Shown: in pieces, positions 55,450-64,000 of the stretch
Numbering within the stretch: position 1 is the first letter of the stretch
Layout of the letters: every line of letters begins with the position of its first letter
From: an uncultured Dysgonomonas sp.
GTDB taxonomy: Bacteria; Bacteroidota; Bacteroidia; Bacteroidales; Dysgonomonadaceae
Length of the DNA: 64,000 nucleotides
Reading direction: 5' to 3'
NCBI GenBank assembly: GCA_937995835.1
Contig: CALKIV010000081.1
Coordinates: 57,394-121,393 of the forward strand
Translations under genes and position numbers: made by a program
The notes under the pieces: generated by a model
What the model was told of the DNA's origin: nothing
Seen by the model: only the letters and a program-made list of their open reading frames with translations
The model's database searches: none

Positions 55450-55872
55450 ATGAAAAAAGTAATTCTCCTTTTAGTCATAATCGCTACTTGCACTTTGTCG
55501 GCCATCTGTACTGATAGTATTGAATGTTCTATTGAAAACAGTAAATGGAAGCTTAAAGGTTTAGTTACCTCTGGTAGTGATGAAATAAAGTCTATTGGGG
55601 GTGAGGACTGTGAAAGATGTTTTACTCTTTCTTTCAATGAAAATGGTGAAGTATATGCATGTGGAAAAGAAAATGCGATGGACGGTAAATATGAAATCTC
55701 TGATGGAAAAGTTATTTTAGCCCATTGCACTGTCACAGAGAAAGAATTACTATGTTGGGATGAAATACATTATTACAGTTGGCTGATGAATGGGCCAGAA
55801 TATAAGTTTATAGACGGCGAGCTATACTTATATGTCGACGAAAATCAACACCTAATATTTAGAAAAATATAA
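55450..55872 (+). CDS. Small secreted protein of unknown function, META/lipocalin-like beta protein
   Basis: The protein has 140 residues and a signal peptide (MKKVILLLVIIATCTLSAIC). The mature part is beta-rich: SKWKLKGLVTS, CFTLSFNENGEVYACG, GKYEISDGKVILAHC, then GELYLYVDENQHLIFRKI. This arrangement resembles META-type domains found in small Bacteroidetes lipoproteins. Cysteines in EDCERC and around AHC could be structural. A lipobox is not clear. No functional neighbour is evident; the terminator at 55900-55939 is shared with alaS. Confidence 0.65.
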   Translation: MKKVILLLVIIATCTLSAICTDSIECSIENSKWKLKGLVTSGSDEIKSIGGEDCERCFTLSFNENGEVYACGKENAMDGKYEISDGKVILAHCTVTEKELLCWDEIHYYSWLMNGPEYKFIDGELYLYVDENQHLIFRKI

Positions 55873-55899
55873 ATTGTAATAATTTATTTTATATGCATA

Positions 55900-55939
55900 A
55901 AAAATGAGCAGATTAAAAAAAGAAAATCTGCTCATTTTT
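55900..55939. terminator. Bidirectional intrinsic terminator before alaS end
   Basis: A 15-bp perfect stem (AAAAATGAGCAGATT and its complement) with a 10-base loop is flanked by T-rich sequence on both strands, between the convergent small secreted-protein gene and alaS. Confidence 0.85.
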
Positions 55940-55957
55940 ATTATTTATTTTGCTTCG

Positions 55958-58582
55958 TTAAATCTGTTCAATAATATAATTGAGGGCAGCTGTTAGTCCT
56001 TCTTGATTTTTACCTCCAGCAGTTGCAAAATGCGGTTGACCGCCTCCACCACCTTGTATATGTTTAGCGGCTTCTCTGATAATTGTACCAGCATTCAATG
56101 CTGAATTATTTGCTGTCAGATCTTTAGATATCATAAGGGTCAGCATAGGCTTGTTTTCTGAGTCAGTTGCACCTATAACAATAGTGTTTTCAGGGAATTG
56201 TCCACTGATTTGGAAGGCAATATCTTTCACTACATCTGGTTGTAGAGGTCCAAAGATTCTAAACACGTTAATGCCATTGATTACTTCTTTTCTTTTTATG
56301 ATGGCTTCCTTAACTTGTTGCACTTTTTCTTTGATATATGAGCCCATTTGCTTTTTCATCTCAGCATTTTCTTCGATGTGTTTTCGCAAAGCTTGAGCGA
56401 TATCAGGGGCATTATTCATCAATGACTTCATCTCGTTTAGAATATCCTGATACGCATAGTTGTAATCCTCGCAAGCTTCAGCTGTTACAGCTTCTACTCT
56501 TCGGATACCTGCTGCAATAGAGCTTTCACTGATGATTCTGAATGAACCGATTTTTCCAGTTGCCGATGTATGAGTACCTCCACAAAGCTCCAGTGATGAG
56601 CCGAAACGAACTGTACGCACATCTTCTCCATATTTTTCACCAAAGAGAGCCATTGCACCCATTTCTTTGGCTTTCTCTAGAGGAACGTGGCGTGACTCGT
56701 CTAAAGGTATATTCTTACGAATGCGAGCAGTAACAATGCGTTCTATTTTTCGAATCTCTTTCGGTGTCAATTTTTGAAAGTGTGCAAAGTCGAAGCGTAA
56801 AACCTTAGGAGAAACATACGATCCTTTTTGTTCTACATGTTCCCCAAGAGTCTCTCTTAATGCTTCATGTAGCAAGTGTGTAGCTGTATGGTTACATTCG
56901 GTTGCCGTTCTGTTTGATTCATCTATTTTTGCTACAAAATGGGCAGTAATATCTTTGGGCAATTTGTTTACCAAATGCACTATCAAATTGTTCTCGCTTT
57001 TGGTGTCAAAGATCTCTGTTTTTTCACCATCGTCGGCCGTAAGCCATCCATTATCGCCAACTTGACCACCCATCTCAGCATAGAAAGGAGTGCGGTCGAG
57101 TACTATTTGGAAATATTCTTTAGTTTTTTGCTTCACCTTTCTGTATCTGATAATTTCAGCATCACATTCGGTAAGGTCATACCCAACAAACTCAACAGAG
57201 GTGTCTTTTTTCAAAACCACCCAGTCGCCAGCTTCTATCGCTGTTGCATTTCTAGCTCTGTCGCGTTGTTTTTCCATTTCTTCTTCGAAACTCTTGTTGT
57301 CTACTGTTAAGCCATTTTCTCGAAGAATCAATTCTGTTAAGTCTAGCGGGAAGCCATAAGTGTCATATAATACAAAGGCATCTACACCACTCAGTATTGT
57401 TTCTTTTTTCTCTTTTACTTCTTGGATCTTTTTGTCCAAAAGTTTTATACCTGTATCCAAAGTGTGTAAGAAAGATTCCTCTTCCTCTTTGATCACTTTT
57501 TCTATTAAGTCTTTTTGCTTTATCAACTCAGGGTATGCATCTCCCATAGTCTCAATTAGAGCCGGAATCAATTTGTAGATAAAAGCTTCTTTTTGATTCA
57601 AGAAAGTGTAACCGTAGCGAACTGCTCTGCGCAATATTCTTCTGATCACATATCCGGCTTTGGCATTCGATGGCAATTGACCATCTGTGATGGAGAATGC
57701 AATGGTACGCACATGGTCAGCCACAACGCGCATGGCGATATCTACTTTCTGATCTTTAGCATACTCAAGGTTTGAGTTTTTACTTAACTCTTTTATAATG
57801 GTTTGGAAAACATCAGTGTCGTAGTTCGAGGTCTTTCCTTGTACAGCCATGCAAAGACGCTCGAAGCCCATTCCTGTGTCTATTACTTTGGCAGGAAGTG
57901 GCACCAGCGAGCCATTGGCACGTCTGTCGTATTGCATGAAAACAAGATTCCATATTTCAATAACTAAAGGATCATCTTGATTCACGCGATCTCTTCCGCT
58001 TACTTTAGCTTTTTCTTCGTCAGAACGCAAATCGATGTGTACCTCTGAACAAGGACCACAAGGCCCTGTGTCTCCCATTTCCCAGAAGTTGTCTTTTTTG
58101 TTTCCGTTTAAGATTCTTTCTTCGGGTAAATATTTTTCCCAAAAAGCAGCAGCTTCGTTATCTCTTTCCAGTCCTTCCTCTTTGCTACCCTCAAAAACGG
58201 TAACATATAAGTTGTCAGGATTTAATTTTAATTCTTTTGTAAGAAATTCCCAAGCCCAATCGATGGCTTCATGTTTAAAGTAGTCGCCAAAAGACCAGTT
58301 GCCCAGCATTTCAAACATCGTGTGGTGATATGTGTCGTGCCCCACTTCCTCTAGGTCGTTATGTTTACCACTAACGCGTAAACATTTTTGAGAGTCCGCC
58401 ACTCTAGGATATTTGATTGGGCTATTTCCCAAAATAATATCTTTAAATTGATTCATCCCCGCATTGGTGAACATTAATGTTGGATCATTTTTTATGACCA
58501 TTGGTGCAGATGGAACAATATGGTGATTTTTAGACTCAAAGAATCTTAAAAACGATTCACGAATTTCTTTAGAGGTCATCAT
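55958..58582 (-). CDS. alaS: Alanyl-tRNA synthetase
   Basis: The protein has 874 residues from ATG 58582 (MMTSKEIRESFLRFFESK); ATG 58606 would add 8 residues not usual for the family. The aminoacylation domain opens with the KNHHIVPSAPMVIKNDPTLM segment and continues with CLRVSGKHNDLEEVG. The editing domain has the zinc-binding HTATHLLHEAL and CGGTHTSATGKIG. The C-Ala domain ends with the Gly-rich GGGGGQPHFATAGGKN. It charges tRNA-Ala and is full length. The gene is divergent from the M23 peptidase gene, an arrangement seen in other Bacteroidetes. Confidence 0.97.
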   Translation of the reverse strand: MMTSKEIRESFLRFFESKNHHIVPSAPMVIKNDPTLMFTNAGMNQFKDIILGNSPIKYPRVADSQKCLRVSGKHNDLEEVGHDTYHHTMFEMLGNWSFGDYFKHEAIDWAWEFLTKELKLNPDNLYVTVFEGSKEEGLERDNEAAAFWEKYLPEERILNGNKKDNFWEMGDTGPCGPCSEVHIDLRSDEEKAKVSGRDRVNQDDPLVIEIWNLVFMQYDRRANGSLVPLPAKVIDTGMGFERLCMAVQGKTSNYDTDVFQTIIKELSKNSNLEYAKDQKVDIAMRVVADHVRTIAFSITDGQLPSNAKAGYVIRRILRRAVRYGYTFLNQKEAFIYKLIPALIETMGDAYPELIKQKDLIEKVIKEEEESFLHTLDTGIKLLDKKIQEVKEKKETILSGVDAFVLYDTYGFPLDLTELILRENGLTVDNKSFEEEMEKQRDRARNATAIEAGDWVVLKKDTSVEFVGYDLTECDAEIIRYRKVKQKTKEYFQIVLDRTPFYAEMGGQVGDNGWLTADDGEKTEIFDTKSENNLIVHLVNKLPKDITAHFVAKIDESNRTATECNHTATHLLHEALRETLGEHVEQKGSYVSPKVLRFDFAHFQKLTPKEIRKIERIVTARIRKNIPLDESRHVPLEKAKEMGAMALFGEKYGEDVRTVRFGSSLELCGGTHTSATGKIGSFRIISESSIAAGIRRVEAVTAEACEDYNYAYQDILNEMKSLMNNAPDIAQALRKHIEENAEMKKQMGSYIKEKVQQVKEAIIKRKEVINGINVFRIFGPLQPDVVKDIAFQISGQFPENTIVIGATDSENKPMLTLMISKDLTANNSALNAGTIIREAAKHIQGGGGGQPHFATAGGKNQEGLTAALNYIIEQI

Positions 58583-58896
58583 GTGGCTTTTGTCTTTTCT
58601 TAACATTATAAAATACTACAAAATATACAATATGATCAGATAGATAATTATAAAGTTTTTGTAACCAATCTTGTATATAGGTTTAGAACATAGCTAATTT
58701 ATCTATCAAAATCAAAGATGCAAAGTTAGTCAAATATCTATATATTATTGTCAGAAGAGCTAAAAACTGTTATCAATAAAGTTTTAGCTTTAATTTGTAA
58801 ATTCCATTTGCAAAAGCAGGTCAAAAACTTTACTTTTGCACATCTCGCTGTGATCATCTTTTTTTGATCTTAAACATAACCAAAGACGCAAGTCGA
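58583..58896. other. Divergent alaS / M23 peptidase promoter region
   Basis: This region holds the M23 promoter (58807-58838). For alaS, TAACTTTG (minus, 58721-58728) fits the -7 box but lacks a clear -33 and would give a leader of about 130 bases. Confidence 0.4.
58807..58838 (+). promoter_or_regulatory. Bacteroidetes-type promoter of the M23 peptidase gene
   Basis: TTTG (58807-58810) and TACTTTTG (58831-58838), 20 bases apart, match the -33 TTTG and -7 TAnnTTTG consensus exactly. Start of transcription would be near 58845, about 50 bases before the ATG. Confidence 0.65.
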
Positions 58897-59874
58897 ATGA
58901 ATCGCAAAAAAGTATTTTATAGATATAATCCACAAACACTGTCTTATGAGCGGGTTTACCCTAGCATAAAAAATAAGATTCTCATTGTTTTACGCCACCT
59001 TGGGTCAGGAATGCTCATCGGTTTTGGTGGGTTGATCTTGTTTTTGTACATTTTTGGTTCGCCAGAAGCAGAAGGTTTGAAAAAAGAAAACAGGATGTTG
59101 AGAATGCAATATGACATTCTTAGCAAACGTATCGATCAAGCATTTAGAATACTAGAGCCTATACAAGAACGAGATGATTATATGTATCGTGCAATCTATC
59201 AGGCTGAACCTATTGCACAATCTATCCGAACATCGGGAGTAGGAGGTATGGGACGTTATCAGGAATTGGAAAACATCAGTAACTCTGATTTGATATTGCA
59301 AACAGTTCAAAAAATGGATGTTCTGGATAAGCAGCTATATGTACAATCTAACTCTTTGGACGAAATTTTGGGAATGGTGCGCAATCAAAAAGATCGTATT
59401 CATCACACTCCCAGTATAGTACCCGTGGCCGATAAAGATCTCAAAAGGGTGGCTTCTGGTTATGGACTTCGTATTCATCCCATCTATGGTATTGCTAAAA
59501 TGCACAATGGAATGGACTTTACAGCACCAACCGGCACACATGTTTATGCAACAGCTGATGGAGTGGTACAGGTTGCCAAAGATGTAGGGGGCGGATATGG
59601 TAAGTATGTGGATCTAGATCATGGATATAACTATGTAACACGATATGCTCACTTAAGTAAAATTAATGTAAGAGTGGGACAAAAAGTATTGAGAGGAGAA
59701 GTTATCGGTGAGGTGGGAAATACAGGACTCTCCACAGGGCCTCACTTACACTATGAAGTGCTTCTTAGAGGTAATCCTCAAAATCCGGCTTATTACTATC
59801 ATGGCGATTTGAGCAATGATGAATTTGAGGAAATGTTGCAAGTTTCGTCCACACGTGGCAATATAATGGATTAA
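58897..59874 (+). CDS. M23 family peptidoglycan endopeptidase (LytM-type), membrane-anchored
   Basis: The protein has 325 residues from ATG 58897; an ATG at 58864 is open but adds an unlikely leader. A cytosolic N-terminus is followed by one membrane segment (GMLIGFGGLILFLYIFG), a coiled coil (about 60-100) and the C-terminal M23 domain. The zinc ligands H203 and D207 (MHNGMDF) and H283 and H285 (HLHYE) are all present, so it is likely an active D,D-endopeptidase. The next gene, a MerR-type regulator, starts 38 bases downstream. Confidence 0.93.
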   Translation: MNRKKVFYRYNPQTLSYERVYPSIKNKILIVLRHLGSGMLIGFGGLILFLYIFGSPEAEGLKKENRMLRMQYDILSKRIDQAFRILEPIQERDDYMYRAIYQAEPIAQSIRTSGVGGMGRYQELENISNSDLILQTVQKMDVLDKQLYVQSNSLDEILGMVRNQKDRIHHTPSIVPVADKDLKRVASGYGLRIHPIYGIAKMHNGMDFTAPTGTHVYATADGVVQVAKDVGGGYGKYVDLDHGYNYVTRYAHLSKINVRVGQKVLRGEVIGEVGNTGLSTGPHLHYEVLLRGNPQNPAYYYHGDLSNDEFEEMLQVSSTRGNIMD

Positions 59875-59912
59875 TCTTCCTAAATTGCTAGTTCTTTAAT
59901 ATCTTTAGTATT

Positions 59913-60272
59913 ATGAAAATAGACCTTGAGAATAGTAAAAAACTATATTTTTCACTGAGAGAAGTTTCTCGTCACTTTGATGTCAACGAGTCTTTGCTAC
60001 GTTTTTGGGAAACCGAATTTGATATAATAAGTCCTAGAAAGACGGCAGGAGGTACACGACAATATACCAAAGAAGATATCGCTAACATCGAAATCGTTTA
60101 CCATCTGGTGAAAGAAAGAGGTATGACCTTGCAAGGTGCTAGGCAGTCTTTGAAGAAAAAATATGACGAAACAGAGCAAACCACTGAAGTGATTCGTCGA
60201 TTGGAAAAAGTAAAGTCTGAATTAAATGACTTGAAAAAGATATTTGACGAATTAGATAAAGACGATGTGTGA
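59913..60272 (+). CDS. MerR-family transcriptional regulator
   Basis: The protein has 119 residues. The N-terminal winged helix shows FSLREVSRHFDVNESLLRFW, then TAGGTRQYTKEDIANIEIVY, the MerR_1 motif. The rest is one coiled-coil dimerisation helix (ETEQTTEVIRRLEKV onward), with no Cys or ligand-binding domain. It is co-transcribed with the M23 gene, a conserved pairing in Bacteroidetes. Its ligand and targets are unknown. It is convergent with aroB. Confidence 0.9.
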   Translation: MKIDLENSKKLYFSLREVSRHFDVNESLLRFWETEFDIISPRKTAGGTRQYTKEDIANIEIVYHLVKERGMTLQGARQSLKKKYDETEQTTEVIRRLEKVKSELNDLKKIFDELDKDDV

Positions 60273-60302
60273 TAAGTCGTGTCTTCTAAAAATAGATAAT
60301 TA

Positions 60303-61358
60303 TTATAATCCTACACTTTCTCGTAAGAAGTCTATTGACTCAAAGATGTCTTCTTTGCTAGCGGTCTGATTAATCTCTATTTCACCCACATTACTCAAAA
60401 GGGTAAAGTTGATAGTGTCAGATTCATTCTTCTTATCATGTTTCATGTATTCGTACAATCTTTCATACTGATCACAGTCATATAGAAAACCATGATAATT
60501 TTCTTTGATGAAGTGTACTGTTTTTCTCAGTTTATCTTGTGGAAAATTACAGATTTTAAGCGATAAGTACAATTCGCAGATTATACCCCACGCCACGGCA
60601 TAGCCATGCTGTATAGGCTTATTAATCTCATACGAAAGGCTTTCAAATGCATGACCGATGGTGTGCCCTAGGTTTAGAGCTTTGCGTATTCCGTGTTCAA
60701 AAGGATCTTCTTCAACTATTCGCTCTTTCACCGCAACAGATTCGACAGTCAATTCACGCAACTTGTCGTAATCTATGCTTTGCGTATCGAAAGAGATGGT
60801 GTCAGTCCACACTTTATCACTGTCAATTAAACCGTGTTTTATCATTTCAGCATAACCTGAAAGTAGATTCTGGTGATCAAGACTTTTGAAAAAGACAGAA
60901 TCAATAAGAACCGTTTCTGCAGGAGCAAAAGCACCGATTTCGTTTTTCAGTCCTATAAAGTTTATTCCGGTTTTGCCACCTACGGCAGCATCCACTGCAC
61001 CAAGTAGGGTTGTAGGAATATTGATAAACTTGATTCCACGTTTGAAAGTTGCAGCAGCAAAACCTCCTATATCGGTCAGCATACCTCCTCCAAGATTAAT
61101 CATCAGTGAGTGGCGAGTTGCTCCATGTTTCGAGAGATGTTCCCATATCTGGGTAAGACTTTCTAAGTTTTTATTATCATCACCTGCTTTTATGATAATT
61201 CTACTAGCTTTTGTTACTCTTTCATTTTGTGAAATATGAGGAAAACAAAGTTTTTCGGTATTGCTATCTGTGAGAACAAAAAGTCGATCAAATTTGATAT
61301 TATTCAATACTTCTGTTAAATCTGTATTTAGATTGGTAGATTTGATTACTTTTTGCAT
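60303..61358 (-). CDS. aroB: 3-dehydroquinate synthase
   Basis: The protein has 351 residues. The NAD-binding region has GGGMLTDIGGFAAATFKRGI and PTTLLGAVDAAVGGKTGIN. The metal-binding Glu and His residues lie in the SGYAEMIKHGLI and LGHTIGHAFE segments. It converts DAHP to 3-dehydroquinate in the shikimate pathway. It is the third gene of a leftward group after the U32 and CPBP genes, with 89 bases before its start. Confidence 0.96.
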   Translation of the reverse strand: MQKVIKSTNLNTDLTEVLNNIKFDRLFVLTDSNTEKLCFPHISQNERVTKASRIIIKAGDDNKNLESLTQIWEHLSKHGATRHSLMINLGGGMLTDIGGFAAATFKRGIKFINIPTTLLGAVDAAVGGKTGINFIGLKNEIGAFAPAETVLIDSVFFKSLDHQNLLSGYAEMIKHGLIDSDKVWTDTISFDTQSIDYDKLRELTVESVAVKERIVEEDPFEHGIRKALNLGHTIGHAFESLSYEINKPIQHGYAVAWGIICELYLSLKICNFPQDKLRKTVHFIKENYHGFLYDCDQYERLYEYMKHDKKNESDTINFTLLSNVGEIEINQTASKEDIFESIDFLRESVGL

Positions 61359-61447
61359 GATTTTACTTTCAGAATGATATTTTACTTTGTTGTCAGAACA
61401 AATATAAGAATTTATCTTTTATGATTGCACAAAATAAACTTTGAAGA

Positions 61448-62185
61448 CTATAAAATATGGTAGAAGATCCAATAGATCATTGCTACATTGAAACCTGCGT
61501 GACAAGCTATTGGGCCAAGAATAGATCCGGATTTTTGTCTGCAAATAAATATCATTCGACAGAGGAAAAACATGCTTGCAAACCAAAGTAGGGCAGGAAT
61601 TGGAAGAAATGACCATTTACCCATATAATAGATGATGCCAAAATGTGAGAGGTGGGCTAAGGCAAAAGCTAAGCTATCGAAAATTGATGCTTTGTTCTCA
61701 CCAAACTTTTCCACAAAGCTGCCATGAATCAGACTTCTATAGAATAACTCTTCACCCAATGGACTAAATATCATGCTGGTGACGGAGAAAATGATGAAAA
61801 TAGTGAATTTGTTATCTTCATTCATGTGCTCCATAGCATAAGAGTTGGATATGTAGACCATGCTATGATTTATCGAATGGTCGTATATGACGTTGAATAG
61901 TAGATAAATACCACTACATACAAGTGCGCCAATGACAAATGAGTTGAGCAGCCACAAATAGCTGGAAGGCTTTTTAATACCTGCAAACTGTCTACCTTCC
62001 TTATTCAACAGAATGAATGGAAGCAAAGCCATGATAGTGAATAGATAAGATGCATTACCGTAATTTTTGGAGACATTGGCATCCAATACGATATAGAACC
62101 TTGCGATAGTAAAAATAAGGATCAGGACAATTCCAAATATCCAATTGTATTTAATCGATTTCGGTAAAAAAGATCGTAGCATCAT
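61448..62185 (-). CDS. CPBP family intramembrane metalloprotease
   Basis: The protein has 245 residues with about seven hydrophobic segments. The CPBP/Abi motifs are present: EE-x3-R in GEELFYRSLIHG (E145, E146, R150), FALAHLSHF with the two His, and a late CHAGFNVAMI with a further His. Family members cleave membrane substrates or act in CAAX-like processing; the substrate here is unknown. The start is 12 bases after the U32 stop. Confidence 0.88.
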   Translation of the reverse strand: MMLRSFLPKSIKYNWIFGIVLILIFTIARFYIVLDANVSKNYGNASYLFTIMALLPFILLNKEGRQFAGIKKPSSYLWLLNSFVIGALVCSGIYLLFNVIYDHSINHSMVYISNSYAMEHMNEDNKFTIFIIFSVTSMIFSPLGEELFYRSLIHGSFVEKFGENKASIFDSLAFALAHLSHFGIIYYMGKWSFLPIPALLWFASMFFLCRMIFICRQKSGSILGPIACHAGFNVAMIYWIFYHIL

Positions 62186-62197
62186 ACCTGTTTGTTT

Positions 62198-64000
62198 TTA
62201 TTCTACATTGAAAACCTTCATTTCACATTGTTTGCAATCGAATACCAGTTGCAATTTTGTTGTATTATAATTTAAGAAAAAGGGCTCTTGATACGGGTGC
62301 GATTTAGATCCTTCTTTTGGACACCAACCTAATGATTGCTTAATGCAATGGCGAGTAAACATGAGAGGAACATCGTTTACTGCTTGTTTTTCGAATGCAG
62401 GCTGAATTACCTTTGCTTGATGTTGTGCATAGAATGTTTCACTACTTTGATTCATCACATTTCCTAAGTAAGTCACCTCCTTGATTGGGAAAGGATGAGA
62501 AGTCGGCTTAAGCTCAAAGCTATCTCTGATAAAGCTATCTTTTTTAGCTTGTTCCAGTTTCTCAATGAGCTGTCTCCTCCACTCCGAAAGTGCAGAGGAA
62601 GGAACGAACCAATCCTGAGTGAATGAAACTTGCACTTCATTGACTGAAAAAATGGTATTACCTGTTTTCTTCAAATTGTTTTTGATCGTTTCAGTCTGAT
62701 CTTTTTTTGCAAGCTCTTTATTAAACTCTACATCTAAGAAAGCCGTGACGTTATCCTCGTCAGTAGCTGTTAAGAGGAAGCCATTAGGAGTATCTTTAAA
62801 TGCGATATTTGTGCTGACCTTTCGTTGACCTGTATTATTTCTTAGCAATATTTTTTCAAACTCATGATCGTAGTTTCGGTATATTTCAGTTCCAGTTTTT
62901 AGATTATTAGCCTTCTCGAAAGGGTAAACCTTTTTGCCTTCAGCTCTGTTTACTTGGATGCCTTGCAGCTCACCTTCGGAATCGAAATAGCATAATCCAT
63001 CACCATTGTTCAACTGTTTTCCAGTTCTTAGCTCTATGTGTTTATTGGTGATCTCTTTGACTGTTCCTATATATTCGCCAATCGATTTTGGAGAATCCAC
63101 TGACCATATTTTCTTATTCTTCTCTCTACCATTTATGAAGTACTGCGTAAAGCCTCTGTTGAAACTCTTGTCTAACTGAGGTGTAAAATCGAAAGTGCAC
63201 ACTCCTGAAGAAGCTTTTTTATATTCAGGGCGTCTGCTTAGTATTTCGTCTATTTTCTTTCTATAATATGCCACTGTGTTCTTTACGTATGACACATCTT
63301 TCAGTCGCCCTTCTATTTTCAAAGAGCTGACACCTGCATCTATTAGGGCTTCCAACTCTTCTGATAGATTTAAGTCTTTCATCGAAAGGAGATGTTTTTT
63401 GCTCATCATCTTTTCGCCTTTGTTGTCTAATAAGTCATAAGGCAGACGACAATATTGAGCGCAAGCACCTTTGTTTGCGCTTCTACCTGAAAGAGCTTGA
63501 CTTAGATAGCACTGACCACTATAACAAACGCAAAGAGCACCATGTACAAAAGCTTCGATGGGAACAGTTATTTCTTTAGAAATAGTTTTTATCTCCTCAA
63601 GGCTTAATTCTCGAGCAATTACAACTTGTTGAAAACCTGCTTCCTCAAGGAATTTAGCCTTGTCAGCCGTACGGGTATCCATCTGTGTACTAGCATGTAG
63701 GGGGATAGGGGGGAGGTTTAATTGTAGGATTCCCATATCTTGCACAATTAGTCCGTCTATTTGAGCCTCGTTCCACAACTGCCAAATCAATTTTTCGGCG
63801 TGTTGTAATTCGATGTCATTTAAGATGGTGTTTAGGGCAACGTATATTTTAACATTAAAAAGATGGGCATAGGATGCCAAGTTTTTAATATCCTCAATAG
63901 AATTGCCGGCAGCGGCACGTGCACTAAAAAGTGGGGCACCAATGTACACAGCATCAGCACCATGATCGATGGCAGCCATGCCACACTCTAAATTTTTGGC
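62198..64000 (-). CDS. U32 family protein (RlhA-like), 5' end outside window
   Basis: This is at least 600 residues; the frame is open past the first in-window Met (63979), reading AKNLECGM at the window edge, so the true start lies beyond 64000. Family features are HGADAVYIGAPLFSARAAAG near the start, then the Fe-S cysteine cluster GALCVCYSGQCYLSQ with GACAQYC. A C-terminal part has a further Cys pair near FDCKQCEMKVF. U32 proteins of the RlhA type use an Fe-S cluster to hydroxylate 23S rRNA. It shares the U32 label with collagenase-like peptidases, but the long form with the C-terminal extension fits RlhA better. Confidence 0.85.
   Translation of the reverse strand, partial: AKNLECGMAAIDHGADAVYIGAPLFSARAAAGNSIEDIKNLASYAHLFNVKIYVALNTILNDIELQHAEKLIWQLWNEAQIDGLIVQDMGILQLNLPPIPLHASTQMDTRTADKAKFLEEAGFQQVVIARELSLEEIKTISKEITVPIEAFVHGALCVCYSGQCYLSQALSGRSANKGACAQYCRLPYDLLDNKGEKMMSKKHLLSMKDLNLSEELEALIDAGVSSLKIEGRLKDVSYVKNTVAYYRKKIDEILSRRPEYKKASSGVCTFDFTPQLDKSFNRGFTQYFINGREKNKKIWSVDSPKSIGEYIGTVKEITNKHIELRTGKQLNNGDGLCYFDSEGELQGIQVNRAEGKKVYPFEKANNLKTGTEIYRNYDHEFEKILLRNNTGQRKVSTNIAFKDTPNGFLLTATDEDNVTAFLDVEFNKELAKKDQTETIKNNLKKTGNTIFSVNEVQVSFTQDWFVPSSALSEWRRQLIEKLEQAKKDSFIRDSFELKPTSHPFPIKEVTYLGNVMNQSSETFYAQHQAKVIQPAFEKQAVNDVPLMFTRHCIKQSLGWCPKEGSKSHPYQEPFFLNYNTTKLQLVFDCKQCEMKVFNVE

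Noticed and set aside
56939..57310. 123-residue frame antisense to alaS
   Set aside because: It is fully inside alaS, the composition mirrors the alaS codons, and there is no promoter or homology cue.
1..64000. CRISPR arrays, tRNA/rRNA genes, insertion sequences and phage genes
   Set aside because: I looked through the intergenic regions and saw no regularly spaced repeats, cloverleaf-like tRNA sequence, transposase or integrase motif.

Overview
The window reads as a chromosome segment of a Bacteroidales bacterium; the genus cannot be fixed from sequence alone. The evidence is two SusC/SusD pairs, two hybrid two-component regulators with Reg_prop propellers, many surface lipoproteins, AT-rich DNA, promoters of the TTTG/TAnnTTTG type rather than sigma70 type, and start sites mostly without Shine-Dalgarno sequences.

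The left two thirds (1-45242) is a dense block of plant cell-wall polysaccharide utilisation genes. (A) 1-3548: the end of a GH115-like protein, a GH2 enzyme and a decayed fragment of a mannonate dehydratase gene (uxuA). (B) 3635-19249: a leftward run of five genes (HExxH lipoprotein, GH127, GH97 fused to a metallopeptidase-like domain, GH43, second GH127), with a divergent hybrid sensor-regulator. (C) 19439-28995: a secreted PL1 pectate lyase gene broken near its 3' end by a one-base frameshift, divergent from a susC-susD-DUF4957-type operon. (D) 29226-36804: a second hybrid regulator and a lone GH95 enzyme. (E) 36938-45242: a leftward operon of susC, susD, a lipoprotein with three DUF4859-like domains, and an HExxH lipoprotein with one more such domain. 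This operon contains no glycoside hydrolase.

Block B has the activities expected for stripping and cutting plant hydroxyproline-rich glycoproteins such as extensins: beta-L-arabinofuranosidase-family enzymes (GH127), an arabinanase/arabinofuranosidase-family GH43, a retaining GH97 of the alpha-galactosidase/beta-L-arabinopyranosidase type, and two different zincin-like modules. Block E may import peptides or glycopeptides, because its second HExxH protein is a homologue of the one in block B. This is inference from family membership and gene context, and is the most interesting hypothesis here.

The right third (45765-64000) is ordinary core genome: a DUF4954 beta-helix protein, recQ and recJ, proC, an amino acid permease, a small winged-helix regulator with a membrane partner and a palindromic candidate operator, a small secreted protein, alaS, an M23 peptidase, a MerR-type regulator, aroB, a CPBP membrane protease and a U32-family protein cut by the window end. 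I saw no rRNA, tRNA, CRISPR array, insertion sequence or phage gene.
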